Source: Flavobacterium flabelliforme (lineage in GTDB: Bacteria > Bacteroidota > Bacteroidia > Flavobacteriales > Flavobacteriaceae). Taken from it: a stretch of 64,000 nt of DNA. The stretch is taken from the NCBI RefSeq assembly GCF_017948675.1, contig NZ_JAGFBU010000001.1:124001-188000 (forward strand), read 5' to 3'. A program made the translations under genes and the position numbers. This document shows, piece after piece, positions 1-8,769 of this stretch (the first letter of the stretch is position 1; every line of letters starts with the position of its first letter). The notes beneath the pieces were generated by a model that had not been told where the DNA came from, ran no database searches, and worked only from the letters and a program-made list of their open reading frames with translations.

Positions 1-324
1 CTCTTCATCGATAGGTTTTAAAAGATAATCAATACTATTTAATTTAAAAGCTCTTAACGCATATTCATCGTATGCTGTTGTAAATATTACAGCACTTTTT
101 ATTGTTTGCTGCAAAGTAGAAAAATGTTCGAAAATTTCAAACGACAAACCATCTGATAATTGAATATCTAGAAAAATTAGATCAGGATGTTCATTTTTGG
201 TAAACCAATCAATTGCTTCTTCTACAGAATGAAGCATTACTCCTACCTCAATATCTAGTTTTTGCAGTTTTCTTTGCAATAATCTTGCAGCTGGTTTTTC
301 GTCTTCGATGATGATTATTTTCAT
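1..324 (-). CDS. LytTR-type response regulator, N-terminal receiver part (cut by window edge)
   Basis: The reverse strand from the ATG at 324 reads a CheY-like receiver: an acidic pocket IIEDEKP near residues 6-11, the phospho-acceptor Asp at about residue 53 in LIFLDIQLSDG, and a C-terminal switch Lys in YLLKPIDEE. The frame is still open at base 1, so the output domain lies outside the window. A LytTR DNA-binding domain is inferred from the partner: the LytS-type kinase at 915-2270 is read in the same direction, and this class of kinase normally sits beside LytTR regulators. Only 37 bp separate it from the 2TM gene upstream, so it is probably the last or nearly last gene of that operon. Confidence 0.85.
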   Translation of the reverse strand, partial: MKIIIIEDEKPAARLLQRKLQKLDIEVGVMLHSVEEAIDWFTKNEHPDLIFLDIQLSDGLSFEIFEHFSTLQQTIKSAVIFTTAYDEYALRAFKLNSIDYLLKPIDEE

Positions 325-361
325 TTTTTAATCTTAAAGTTGTAAACAAATAAATTTAGAA

Positions 362-715
362 TTATTCCCATTTCTGACTTTTTTCTTTGTCCATAAATTG
401 CTTTATTTTTTTCTCCTCCCAATTTTCACCAAAAAATATATTTCTTCCAAAAACCGACAATCCATGAGCTACTAATCCTATGCCCCAAAACAATGCCGTT
501 GAATAAGTTTGCCAATTTAGAAAATCTCCATTTTGAAATGAATTTCTATTCATACTCGAAAGAATAATAAAAGCATTTACTAAAACATACACCATTAAAT
601 GAATATAAAAACCTTTAATTTTTTTTACTTTTCGGTAGGCCATTTCATATTCAGAATCCGGATTATTTAAATCCATTTCTTTTCTATCATATCTATTTTC
701 GCGGTCTCTTTTCAT
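362..715 (-). CDS. 2TM domain-containing membrane protein
   Basis: A 117-residue protein with a charged N-terminus, then the 2TM-domain pattern: an amphipathic YRKVKKIKGFYIHL stretch (about residues 27-40), a first hydrophobic segment about 38-55, a second about 70-90, and the closing motif NWEEKKIKQFMDKE. The same pattern ends the upstream kinase at 915-2270. 2TM proteins commonly accompany LytS/LytTR pairs in Flavobacteriaceae, where their role is not known. It probably sits in the inner membrane and may tune or anchor the sensor, which is inference. It is transcribed with the kinase and the receiver gene. Confidence 0.8.
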   Translation of the reverse strand: MKRDRENRYDRKEMDLNNPDSEYEMAYRKVKKIKGFYIHLMVYVLVNAFIILSSMNRNSFQNGDFLNWQTYSTALFWGIGLVAHGLSVFGRNIFFGENWEEKKIKQFMDKEKSQKWE

Positions 716-755
716 GATACTTAAATTTAACTTCTTACTCTATTATTTATATTCT

Positions 756-914
756 CTATCTCTTTCCTATCAATTCTTTTATCTTTTTTTATTCCCAATC
801 CTTATCAAAGTAAGGTATATAATTAAAGACTTTTATTGCTGCTACTCTTTCAAATGCTTTGGCATACTGTTCTTCATTATTATATTTCTTTTCTATTATT
901 TCTTTTTCTTTACG
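756..914 (-). pseudogene. Decayed remnant of a third 2TM-domain gene
   Basis: Between the kinase stop and the 117-aa 2TM gene, one reverse frame reads KEKEIIEKKYNNEEQYAKAF, then ERVAAIKVF, a short NYIPYF, KDWE, a TAA stop and KKIKELIGKR. This matches the start (RKxVEEIKGF) and end (NWEEKKIKxxM) of the neighbouring 2TM domains, with nearly all the membrane-spanning middle missing and a stop at the second Glu of the WEE motif. There is no start codon in frame. It is best read as a 2TM paralogue that lost its core by internal deletion. The similarity is short, so chance resemblance is not fully excluded. Confidence 0.55.
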
Positions 915-2270
915 TTACTTATAAATTTCTTTACTGTTTTGTTTTTGCATTATCTCTTTTATTTTTCGTTCTTCCCAATTAGTACTATAACCAAATACTT
1001 TTAGAGCATGCATAATTAATCCAAAACCCCAACCTGCAGCTGAAAACCAAAACCATTGAAAATGGGGTGAATAAGTAAGATTGATAAATATTAAAATAGG
1101 AATGACAAAACAATACGATAATAAGTTTCCGTAAAAGCCTTTCAGTTCTTCAACTCGTTTTTTAGCTCTAAAATAAGAGTTCTCTTTTCCATAATTTATA
1201 GATGCTTCCATGATTGTTATTTTTTTTGTTAAAACTGGTATTTTGACTGCAAATACCTTTTCATTTTGATCAATTTGTATTTTTCTATTGGTAATAATTT
1301 CGTATCGACTGATAATATTTTGAAGTCCTACGCCTTGCCTTTCTTGCAAAACATCTTTTTTTTGATAATCATTTTCAACAACAAGATAATCACCTTCTAA
1401 AAATATTCTGATGTGTAACGGTTTCTGTTCACTAACTACGTTATGCTTTACTGTGTTTTCTAATAAAAGCTGTAAGGATAGCGGAACCACTTTTGCCTCT
1501 GGATTTATATTGGTTGTTGGCAATTCATAAAAAAGGCTATTTTCAAAACGCATTTTTAATAAGTTCATATAGGTTTTGGCGAAAGCTAATTCTTCGTCTA
1601 CACTAACCAACTCTTTGTCTTTTTGTTCTAAAACATAGCGATACACTTTTGATAAGGAAGTGGTAAATCGCTGCGCATTATCTGGATTTTCTTCGATTAG
1701 AGAACTCAGGACATTCAGACTATTAAAAAGAAAGTGAGGATCTATTTGGTTTTTTAAAGTCTCAAATTTTGCCGAAGCAGTTCCTGCAATAATCTTATGT
1801 TCAATAATTTCTTTTTTAGAAGCTTGTTTCCAGTTGACCATAAAGCTTCTTGCATGAATAAAAATGGAAACTCCCAATGACAAAACGATATAAAAAAGAT
1901 GAACAAAAATCATTTTCTCACTAAAAAATTGTCCCGGATCTAAATCCTGAAACATCACAAAAGTGATATAATCAATTAGTAAAACAACAGGAACGGTGTA
2001 TAAAACTGTGGTAATGATTCCAAAATAAACTCTCAAATTCGTTTGTTCAAGCCAATCCCATCTTCGATCGAGTAATACGTTAATCATTCCGTTACCAAAA
2101 CCAATCCCAAAAGAATACAGGGAACTTACCAAGAAGGTTCGTATGACATTCTCTAATTCAAAATTCATTTGAACTATAGAAAAGACTAAAGTAAAAATTA
2201 AGCTAATTTTGAAACAAACCATGAAGCCTTTGCTAAACTCTGTAAATGTTTTGATTCTGTGATTTTCCAT
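915..2270 (-). CDS. LytS-family sensor histidine kinase with C-terminal 2TM domain
   Basis: A 451-residue protein. Hydrophobic segments near residues 18-34, 42-65, 80-105 and 118-140 form an N-terminal membrane sensor. A His_kinase domain follows, with the phospho-acceptor His179 in QIDPHFLFNSLN, an N-box LLLENTVKHNV at about 265-275 and a glycine patch RQGVGLQNI. From about residue 355 there is an extra 2TM domain (RAKKRVEELKGFYGN, two membrane spans, NWEERKIKEIM). A Met at the junction (MEASINYGKE) could be an internal start for a free 2TM protein. The gene starts 12 bp after the upstream TPR-like gene. Its partner is presumably the receiver protein at 1-324. Confidence 0.88.
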   Translation of the reverse strand: MENHRIKTFTEFSKGFMVCFKISLIFTLVFSIVQMNFELENVIRTFLVSSLYSFGIGFGNGMINVLLDRRWDWLEQTNLRVYFGIITTVLYTVPVVLLIDYITFVMFQDLDPGQFFSEKMIFVHLFYIVLSLGVSIFIHARSFMVNWKQASKKEIIEHKIIAGTASAKFETLKNQIDPHFLFNSLNVLSSLIEENPDNAQRFTTSLSKVYRYVLEQKDKELVSVDEELAFAKTYMNLLKMRFENSLFYELPTTNINPEAKVVPLSLQLLLENTVKHNVVSEQKPLHIRIFLEGDYLVVENDYQKKDVLQERQGVGLQNIISRYEIITNRKIQIDQNEKVFAVKIPVLTKKITIMEASINYGKENSYFRAKKRVEELKGFYGNLLSYCFVIPILIFINLTYSPHFQWFWFSAAGWGFGLIMHALKVFGYSTNWEERKIKEIMQKQNSKEIYK

Positions 2271-2282
2271 TATTTTATGCTG

Positions 2283-2903
2283 TTATTTACAATTTGCTGA
2301 TGCTGCAATAGCGCTATCCAATCCCCATTTTGGAGAAAAAGTAGTTTCAGGTTTAAAAGTAGCAAAAAGTCCAATAGCTTTTTCAATTTGAGCACACATT
2401 GGTTTGGTATCGGTTCCCCAAAATTTTGCGGCACCAATTTCAAATTGTGCTTTCTCGAAAACAACTCTCGGATTTTCTGGAGCAATAGCTAAGGCTTTCC
2501 CATACAACTCCATTACTTTTCCAGATAACTTTTGTCCGTTTGTCATGGGGTCATAAGCTATCCAAGCAGTGTGAATCATCGCTTGCAGTACTAATAGTTC
2601 AGGATTATTAGGATTTTTAGCCATTTCTATAGTTACTGCATTTTGCGCTTTTGTCAACAATAAATTTATTTGCTCCTTATCTTTCGTTTGAAAAGCCGCA
2701 GTTGTATTTATTAATGCTAGGTAATAATTAGGCAACCAACTTGTTTGCTCTGCAGCAGCAATTCTTTCAAATAAATCTGATGCTTCTGTATTTTTTCCTT
2801 GTCCCCAAAGCTGAAAAGCTTTTCCCATGCCTTGATCAAATTGGCTTTGAGCCGACAATAAACTACAAATAAATAAGGCGATGCTAGTGATAATTTTAGT
2901 CAT
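2283..2903 (-). CDS. Secreted TPR-like protein of unknown function
   Basis: A 206-residue protein with a signal peptide (MTKIITSIALFICSLLSAQS, likely cut near residue 19). Helical repeats follow: AFQLWGQGKNTEASDLFERI, then LMLQAMIHTAWIAY-like and LYGKALAIAPENPRVVFEKA stretches typical of tetratricopeptide repeats. Two cysteines lie near the C-terminus. It is probably a periplasmic or outer-membrane-facing scaffold. It is the first gene of the operon with the LytS kinase (12 bp gap), so it may feed a signal to the sensor, which is inference. No enzymatic motif is visible. Confidence 0.75.
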   Translation of the reverse strand: MTKIITSIALFICSLLSAQSQFDQGMGKAFQLWGQGKNTEASDLFERIAAAEQTSWLPNYYLALINTTAAFQTKDKEQINLLLTKAQNAVTIEMAKNPNNPELLVLQAMIHTAWIAYDPMTNGQKLSGKVMELYGKALAIAPENPRVVFEKAQFEIGAAKFWGTDTKPMCAQIEKAIGLFATFKPETTFSPKWGLDSAIAASANCK

Positions 2904-2970
2904 GATTTCTAGTTTTTAAATGATTGTATTTTATAAATGTGTTTGATATTGATTCTCTCTAATTCTATTT

Positions 2971-2978
2971 CAAAAGTA
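2971..2978 (-). promoter_or_regulatory. Putative Bacteroidota -7 element upstream of the TPR/LytS operon
   Basis: The reverse strand reads TACTTTTG, a match to the TAnnTTTG consensus, about 68 bp before the start codon at 2903. No well-placed -33 TTG was found, so support is limited to the -7 box and its position. Confidence 0.35.
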
Positions 2979-3079
2979 TGGCGATGCCTTTTCTTTTAAA
3001 ATTTATACTTACTCAAGTGTTGAAATAATAGGATGAACTGTTTTTAGACCACAATTTTTAGAGAGTTAAAAGTTTTTTA

Positions 3080-5239
3080 TTAAAGATTCTTTAATTGATT
3101 GTCTTTTTTATCTGCACTAATGGTCCAAAAGAAGCCTACAAACAAAAAGCGATCTGCAGTGGGTGTTATTGCGGTACGATTATAAATTCCATTTGAATTT
3201 GGATTTTTTGCATAATCGTAGCCATAAACGTTTTGAGTTCCTAAAACATTTGAAACAGAGAAATATAAAATCTTTTGTTGGGATAGTAAATACGCCCAAT
3301 TAAAACTTAAATTATTATATGCTTTTGTTTTTCCGTTCATAAATTCCGTTTCATTGGGATTATTATACGGTCTGCCAGTGCTGAATGAATTAGTAAAACC
3401 AATTTGTGATTTCCAATCGTTAATCCAGTATTTAGCAACTAATGAAAGACTATTATTAGCAATGAAACTTGGTGTAGCTTGAGTAGGAAAGTTTTTGTAA
3501 TCTCTTTGCGAATCAATGTAGGAATAAGAAATCCAATATTCTAAATTTTTGAAAGTCGTTCCATCTCTCCAAAATAAATCTAATCCTTTAGCATATCCAG
3601 AACCTGAATTATTAAAAACCGAATTGTATTGAATGGTTGGCGTATCATATTTTACTAAATTGTCATAGCTCTTAAAATACGCTTCTGCAATTAAAGTTTT
3701 CCCTGTTTTACTAAACTGATAATTAACAATATAATGAGAAGCTTTCTCACTTTCAAATTGATGAAATTTAGAATATTTGATGTATTGTGAATTTGGAGAC
3801 TGGCTAAAATCTCCGTAAGCCAAAGAAAACTGACTGTTTTTTGTCATTTTGTAAGCCAGTGATATTCTAGGAGCAATTGCCGTTTCCTCCAGTAAACTAT
3901 TATTTGAAAATCTCAAACCAACTTTTGCAGCCAGTTTTTTAGAAAAGTAAATATCTGATTCTGTAAAAATAGCTGCAATAGCACTATTGTATCCAACAGC
4001 ATTTGCTATTCCAGTATTGGGTTTAAAATCTTCATCAAATTGGGTTATAAAATAATCAGCTCCAAAAGACATTTTAAATCGATTAGAAATATTCTTTTTT
4101 AATTTCAATTTAAAGTGCGCTGCGTTTTCATCATTATCAACATCGTCTAAATCAAACTTGATTTTATTCTTACTATAACCGTAGCTTATTCCTGAATTAA
4201 TTTGCCAATTTGAACCAAAAACTCCTTTGTATGTAGTATTAAAATAAAAATTATTATTGTTTAAATTTACTCTTATTTTTTGTGGTGCATTGATGTTTTC
4301 CTGATTTACGTCAAACCTTGAGGAATCAAAAGCAGCATAAACTTTTAAAATTCCATTCGTGAAATTATAGCGGTAAACGGTTTCTCCTGATACCGATTGA
4401 AAAGGTCTATTCCAATCTACGTTTTGTTTTATTGCATATTGATAAGGAGCTAAATTGATGTAAGAGGCATTGACCGTTAGTGCACTTTTTTTCCATTTTT
4501 GAGTATTTCCAACGCCTAAACCTACCGTCATCAAAGAAATTTCTGTTTTATTGTAATCGGCTTCATCTTTTGTATTCAGCAATAAAACACTCGATAAAGC
4601 TTCGCCATATTCTGCAGAATAACCTCCTGTAGAAAAGGAGATTCCGTCGAATAAAAAAGGAGAAAAACGACCTCTAGTAGGCAGATTTTGTGCCGAAGCA
4701 CCATAAGGTTGTGCTACTCGAACTCCATCAACAAAAGTTTGTGTTTCATTGGCTTCGCCTCCACGCACAAAAAGTCTCCCGTCTTCTGCCACGTTTTGCG
4801 TTCCAGGTAATGTCTGTAATGCCGCGATAATGTTTCCAGCAGAACCTGCTGTAGTTACAATATCAAGCGCTTTTAAAACAGAAACTTTTGCTTTTCCTCC
4901 AGCCTCAAAAGTTCCTGCAGTAATTACAACCGCATCCAATGCATTGACATTGTCTTTTAGCTTGATGATTTTGTTTTGAAAATTGGAAACATCAATCTGT
5001 GTTTTAGAGGTTTCAAAAACAAGAAAACTCACAACCAAAATTTGATTGCCAGTGGTAGTAGTCTCAAAGTTAAAATCGCCTGTTTCTGAACTCGAACTTC
5101 CGTCATACGTTCCTTCAATATAAATATTTGCACCGGCAATTGGCTTTCCTTTTTGATCTACTACTTTACCAGAGATAATTGTTTGAGCAAAAAATACAGT
5201 GGAAATTAATATAAGACAAGTAGTGATTAAAATTTTCAT
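3080..5239 (-). CDS. TonB-dependent outer-membrane receptor with carboxypeptidase-like N-domain
   Basis: The ATG at 5239 is chosen because it begins a normal signal peptide (MKILITTCLILISTVFFAQ) and lies just below a -7 box. An in-frame ATG at 5281 would add 14 residues in front of the signal and lies upstream of that box. From this start the protein has about 719 residues. A CarboxypepD_reg-like beta-sandwich comes first (ISGKVVDQKGKPIAGANIYI), then a plug domain (GNIIAALQTLPGTQNVAEDGRLFVRGG-type sequence, ending near the FVDGVRVAQPYGA motif), then a long barrel that ends in an aromatic strand. It imports or senses an unknown ligand with TonB-ExbBD energy. No substrate-specific neighbour is present. 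Confidence 0.88.
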   Translation of the reverse strand: MKILITTCLILISTVFFAQTIISGKVVDQKGKPIAGANIYIEGTYDGSSSSETGDFNFETTTTGNQILVVSFLVFETSKTQIDVSNFQNKIIKLKDNVNALDAVVITAGTFEAGGKAKVSVLKALDIVTTAGSAGNIIAALQTLPGTQNVAEDGRLFVRGGEANETQTFVDGVRVAQPYGASAQNLPTRGRFSPFLFDGISFSTGGYSAEYGEALSSVLLLNTKDEADYNKTEISLMTVGLGVGNTQKWKKSALTVNASYINLAPYQYAIKQNVDWNRPFQSVSGETVYRYNFTNGILKVYAAFDSSRFDVNQENINAPQKIRVNLNNNNFYFNTTYKGVFGSNWQINSGISYGYSKNKIKFDLDDVDNDENAAHFKLKLKKNISNRFKMSFGADYFITQFDEDFKPNTGIANAVGYNSAIAAIFTESDIYFSKKLAAKVGLRFSNNSLLEETAIAPRISLAYKMTKNSQFSLAYGDFSQSPNSQYIKYSKFHQFESEKASHYIVNYQFSKTGKTLIAEAYFKSYDNLVKYDTPTIQYNSVFNNSGSGYAKGLDLFWRDGTTFKNLEYWISYSYIDSQRDYKNFPTQATPSFIANNSLSLVAKYWINDWKSQIGFTNSFSTGRPYNNPNETEFMNGKTKAYNNLSFNWAYLLSQQKILYFSVSNVLGTQNVYGYDYAKNPNSNGIYNRTAITPTADRFLFVGFFWTISADKKDNQLKNL

Positions 5240-5262
5240 ATCATTTGATTTAGTTGATGAAG

Positions 5263-5270
5263 CAAATATA
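5263..5270 (-). promoter_or_regulatory. -7 element of the TonB-receptor gene
   Basis: The reverse strand reads TATATTTG, an exact TAnnTTTG match. Transcription would start at about 5256-5259, some 20 bases before the ATG at 5239. That places the alternative ATG at 5281 upstream of the transcript and decides the start. Confidence 0.5.
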
Positions 5271-5373
5271 TTGGTGCCCAACTAACATTAAAACAAAAGC
5301 TAACCGAACTGTCAATAAATGGGGATGAGTTGCGATATGAACGATTTTCTTATACATTTACAACACTAAAAAT

Positions 5374-5946
5374 ATGCTTATGAATACCGAAAAAGAGAAA
5401 ATGATCGCAGGAGAAAATTATTTTTCAGGTGATCCTATTCTAGTAAAAGACAGACGAAAATCGAAAAATCTATTGCATCGTTTGAATGTAACAGAATACC
5501 GAATAACTAAAAAAGCACGAGAAATACTAAAAGAACTTATTCCTAATGCTGGAGCAAACCTTTATATAGAGCCTCCTTTTTTTTGTGATTATGGCTACAA
5601 TATCATTTGTGGTGAGAATGTATATTTTAATGTAAATTGTGTAGTATTGGATGCTGCTCAAGTAACAATTGGATCTAATGTTTTTTTTGCTCCAGGCGTT
5701 CAGTTATACACCGCGAGCCATCCACTTGATGCAGAATTACGTAAAACAGTAGCAAATGCATTGCCTATAACAATTGGCAACGATTGCTGGATTGGCGGAA
5801 ACACGGTTATTTGTCCTGGAATTACTATTGGGAATGGTTGTGTTATTGGTGCTGGATCAGTGGTTACAAAAGACATACCTGATAATAGTCTAGCTGTTGG
5901 AAATCCAGCAAATATTATTCGGAAATTAAATGAATCCCAAAAATAA
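5374..5946 (+). CDS. Sugar O-acetyltransferase (maltose/galactoside acetyltransferase family)
   Basis: A 190-residue protein with an N-terminal helical Mac domain (EKEKMIAGENYFSGDPILVKDR) followed by left-handed beta-helix hexapeptide repeats. Family signatures are visible: PPFFCDYGYNIICGENVYFNVNC, the catalytic His in YTASHPLDAELR, and the coil GNDCWIGGNTVICPGI, GNGCVIGAGSVVTKDIPDNSLAVGNPA. It should transfer acetyl from acetyl-CoA to a hydroxyl of a sugar, in the cytoplasm, probably as a trimer. Residue 3 is also Met, so the start could be 5380. It is followed 43 bp later by a small secreted protein read the same way, with no obvious functional link. Confidence 0.88.
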   Translation: MLMNTEKEKMIAGENYFSGDPILVKDRRKSKNLLHRLNVTEYRITKKAREILKELIPNAGANLYIEPPFFCDYGYNIICGENVYFNVNCVVLDAAQVTIGSNVFFAPGVQLYTASHPLDAELRKTVANALPITIGNDCWIGGNTVICPGITIGNGCVIGAGSVVTKDIPDNSLAVGNPANIIRKLNESQK

Positions 5947-5989
5947 TTGAATTACATTTATCTAACTTTCAAACTATTACATAAAAACT

Positions 5990-6385
5990 ATGAAGCACTT
6001 TAAATTATTTCTCGTATTTATCCTTGTTTTAATTGTCAACTCAGTTTCTGCACAATCAACTTTTGACAAATGGCCGGCTATCAAAGAATTTCATGAAGTA
6101 ATGTCAGCTACTTTTCATCCTGCCGAAGAAGGAAATCTAGCTCCTATTAAATCGCGTTCGGAGGAAATGATGAATCAAGCCGCACAATTATTAAAATCAG
6201 CTATTCCTGTAGAATTTAGAACTGACAAAATTTTAGCAGCAGCACAAAAACTACAATTAAAAAGTAAAGGTTTACATAGATTAGTTCAATCTCAAGCAAC
6301 TGACGATGAAATTTTGAAATCGATTACTGATTTACATAACACTTTTCATGAAATAGTTGGACTATGTTCTGAAGAGAAAAAATAA
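5990..6385 (+). CDS. Small secreted helical protein, unknown function
   Basis: A 131-residue protein with a clear signal peptide (MKHFKLFLVFILVLIVNSVSAQ, cut near residue 22). The mature part is about 110 residues and predicted almost all helical: AIKEFHEVMSATFHPAEEGN, SRSEEMMNQAAQLLKSAI, ILAAAQKLQLKSKGLHRLV, DDEILKSITDLHNTFHEIVGLC. The four-helix layout and HEV/HEI histidines recall small periplasmic four-helix bundles (cytochrome c'- or CpxP-like), but there is no CxxCH haem motif. A metal-binding role is only a guess. Confidence 0.7.
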   Translation: MKHFKLFLVFILVLIVNSVSAQSTFDKWPAIKEFHEVMSATFHPAEEGNLAPIKSRSEEMMNQAAQLLKSAIPVEFRTDKILAAAQKLQLKSKGLHRLVQSQATDDEILKSITDLHNTFHEIVGLCSEEKK

Positions 6386-6577
6386 GAACAGCAAAATAAT
6401 CTTTTGATTTCTTATTCAAAATAGCAATTATAATTTTTAGTATTTCTACAAACAACTTACCCTTATGCTTTTATGAAAAATAAATGAATTTTGATTTTTT
6501 ATAGGCTAAATAAATGAAGAAATCATAAAATACGGTAAGAACCTGTATTTTTCAATTCTATTGTGGTTTTGTTTTTT

Positions 6578-6585
6578 TAAATTTG
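6578..6585 (+). promoter_or_regulatory. Putative -7 element for the ClC-HPP pair
   Basis: TAAATTTG matches TAnnTTTG and lies 75 bp before the ClC start codon. A TTG occurs 14 bp upstream (6561-6563), closer than the usual 19-20 bp, so the -33 assignment is doubtful. The rest of 6386-6660 is AT-rich with no gene. Confidence 0.35.
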
Positions 6586-6660
6586 TGAAACACAAACTCA
6601 TTCCTTTTAAAGAATGTGCTTTCTCATCTTATCTAAACAAAAGAATACAAACTACTCACA

Positions 6661-7941
6661 ATGAATACTACTGCAAAAATTAAAAAAAATTATCAGTTTA
6701 TTAAAATTAAAAAATTAGTTATAGTATCCATTCTTATTGGTTTTCTTTCTGCTTTTTTAGGAATCGTTTTAAAGAATGCTACGGAGTATTACGAATCTAT
6801 ATTTTTTCATAGAGCTACTATAAATTCAGTATTTTTTGTAGTATTTCCTATTTTTGGTTTGTCTATAATCTTTTTTCTTAGAGAATATCTTTTTAAAAAA
6901 AAGGAAAACAAAGGGATTAAAGAAATTTTTGAAAGTGTAAATTCTAAATCAAAAAATTTACCCAGTTACAAAATCCCTTCCCATTTTATCAACGGATTAC
7001 TGACCGTAGTCTCAGGTGGATCTACAGGAATTGAAGTATCAACGGTTGTGGCAACAGCAACTATTGGTGCGGTAGCACAACGCAAACAAAATGTTTTTAG
7101 ACAATACAAAACAGAATTAATATGTGCGGGAATTTCAGCAGGAATTACGGTTTTATTTAGTAGTCCTATAGCAGGAATATTATTTTCCTTTGAAGTAATT
7201 TCTAAAAAAATAACTAGAGCGTTTATACTCTCCAATGTAATTTCTGTTACAGTGGCTTATGCGCTATGCTACATATTACACGAAGAACCTTTATTTGCTG
7301 TCGATGTAACAACATGGCACTTAAAAGCGGCTCCCTATTTTATACTTTTAGGAGTTTTGGCCGCCATTCATTCTGTATATCTTACGCGAGCGGTACTCTT
7401 TTTTAAAGCACAGTTCTATAAAATAAAAGAAGCTCATTTTAAAATAATTTTAGGATCCTTAATACTAAGCTTATCCTTTATCTTATTCCCACAATTATAC
7501 GGAGAAGGTTATCATACAATGAAAATCTTATTTTTAAATCCTAATGCGACAACACTTACGTTTTCATTAGCTTTAACATTTATCGGAATCATTTTATTAA
7601 AACCAATTGTAACTTCGGCCACCTTGGCTTCTGGAGGTGACGGAGGTGTTTTTGCTCCTAGCCTTTTTATTGGTGCTTTTTTAGGTTTGTTTTTGGCCTT
7701 ACTTTTAAATCGTTATTTGGATGCAAATGTGATTCCTCTAAATTTTATGATTATTGGAATGGCAGCGGTTTTAAGTTCTAGTATCCACGCTCCCTTTACC
7801 GCTATATTTTTAGTGTGCGGATTGACTAATGACTATACCTTATTTCTACCTATTTTAGTAGTTTGTTTGATTTCTAAGTATACTGCAAAAATGATTTATC
7901 CTTTTACCGTATATACTTATTCACCCACTCTAGCAAAATAA
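6661..7941 (+). CDS. ClC-family chloride channel or transporter
   Basis: A 426-residue polytopic inner-membrane protein. ClC landmarks are visible: SGGSTGIEVS at residues 118-127 with the gating glutamate E125, the helix SSPIAGILFSFEVIS at 167-181, and SGGDGGVFAPSLF at 324-336. There are no C-terminal CBS domains. Two positions depart from the E. coli exchanger: the GSGIP segment appears as NKGIK (83-87), and the residue after E178 that is the internal proton glutamate in exchangers is Val179, as in ClC channels. It moves Cl- or a related anion; exchanger or channel cannot be settled by reading. The HPP gene follows after 4 bp, so the two are co-transcribed. Confidence 0.88.
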   Translation: MNTTAKIKKNYQFIKIKKLVIVSILIGFLSAFLGIVLKNATEYYESIFFHRATINSVFFVVFPIFGLSIIFFLREYLFKKKENKGIKEIFESVNSKSKNLPSYKIPSHFINGLLTVVSGGSTGIEVSTVVATATIGAVAQRKQNVFRQYKTELICAGISAGITVLFSSPIAGILFSFEVISKKITRAFILSNVISVTVAYALCYILHEEPLFAVDVTTWHLKAAPYFILLGVLAAIHSVYLTRAVLFFKAQFYKIKEAHFKIILGSLILSLSFILFPQLYGEGYHTMKILFLNPNATTLTFSLALTFIGIILLKPIVTSATLASGGDGGVFAPSLFIGAFLGLFLALLLNRYLDANVIPLNFMIIGMAAVLSSSIHAPFTAIFLVCGLTNDYTLFLPILVVCLISKYTAKMIYPFTVYTYSPTLAK

Positions 7942-7945
7942 GCAT

Positions 7946-8557
7946 ATGTCATCAATTCATAAAATAAAAAGGAACTACCGCAAAACTAAATACATTCTTT
8001 ATAAAGAAACATTGGTTGATTTTAAAGAACATTTTTGGGCTTTTGTAGGCGGATTTGTAGGCATGGGTATTATTGCTTATTTGCAATCTACAGTGCTTCC
8101 AAAATCAGATATGGTTTATTTAATTGGTTCTTTTGGTGCTTCTAGTGTTTTAGTGTATGGCGTTATTCAAAGCCCTTTAGCACAACCCAGAAATCTCATC
8201 GGAGGACATGTAATTTCTGCCCTGATTGGCGTTACTATTTATAAATTTTTACCAGATATCCTTTGGTTAACTGCTCCACTTGCTGTAGCTTCCTCTATTG
8301 TATTAATGCAAATTACCAAGACCTTGCATCCTCCTGGTGGCGCCACAGCATTAATTGCAATTGCGGGTTCTGAAAAAGTTAAAAATCTAGGCTATTGGTA
8401 CGTTCTTTCGCCTGTCTTAAGTGGCGCATTAATCTTACTTGCAGTAGCCTTAATTACTAACAACATGGCACATAACAGACTCTATCCGAGTCATAAAAAA
8501 TACCACAAATTCAGAAAAAGAATCTCCAAAGTTTTTACCAAAAAAACCTCTTTTTAA
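7946..8557 (+). CDS. HPP-family membrane protein
   Basis: A 203-residue protein with about four membrane spans and the family motif TLHPPGGATALIAIAGS (near residues 128-144), which gives HPP proteins their name. Other conserved stretches are GSFGASSVLVYG and PLAQPRNLIGGHVISALIG. HPP proteins are small inner-membrane proteins; a plant member has been linked to nitrite movement, but the bacterial role is unsettled. Its start lies 4 bp behind the ClC stop, which suggests paired expression and possibly a shared role in anion handling (inference). Confidence 0.85.
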   Translation: MSSIHKIKRNYRKTKYILYKETLVDFKEHFWAFVGGFVGMGIIAYLQSTVLPKSDMVYLIGSFGASSVLVYGVIQSPLAQPRNLIGGHVISALIGVTIYKFLPDILWLTAPLAVASSIVLMQITKTLHPPGGATALIAIAGSEKVKNLGYWYVLSPVLSGALILLAVALITNNMAHNRLYPSHKKYHKFRKRISKVFTKKTSF

Positions 8558-8736
8558 ATCATTAGAAATTAGTTGTATAACCAAAAAAAGAAGTCGTTTG
8601 ACACTTTTTATATTTTAATTATAGCTAAATAAATTTTCTCTTTTATCACTTTTGATTCTCTTCGCATACGCAAAAATCTTATCAACAAAACTAAAATCTG
8701 TCTCAAAACTTCGAGACAAAATCTAAAATTATATTT

Positions 8737-8744
8737 TACCTTTG
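8737..8744 (+). promoter_or_regulatory. Putative -7 element for the pRiA4b-like gene
   Basis: TACCTTTG matches TAnnTTTG exactly, 25 bp before the ATG at 8770. No TTG at the expected -33 spacing. The remaining 8558-8736 holds no gene. Confidence 0.4.
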
Positions 8745-8769
8745 ACCATTCAAAAAAACAGGAACGATT

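Noticed and set aside
714..1004. A 96-codon plus-strand frame rich in Phe/Tyr/Leu
   Set aside because: It is the antisense of the LytS kinase 3-prime end and the 2TM remnant; the composition simply reflects reverse-read Lys/Glu codons, and no family or start signal supports it.
5240..5281. Upstream ATG (5281) for the TonB receptor
   Set aside because: It would place 14 polar residues before a normal signal peptide and lies upstream of the -7 box at 5263-5270.
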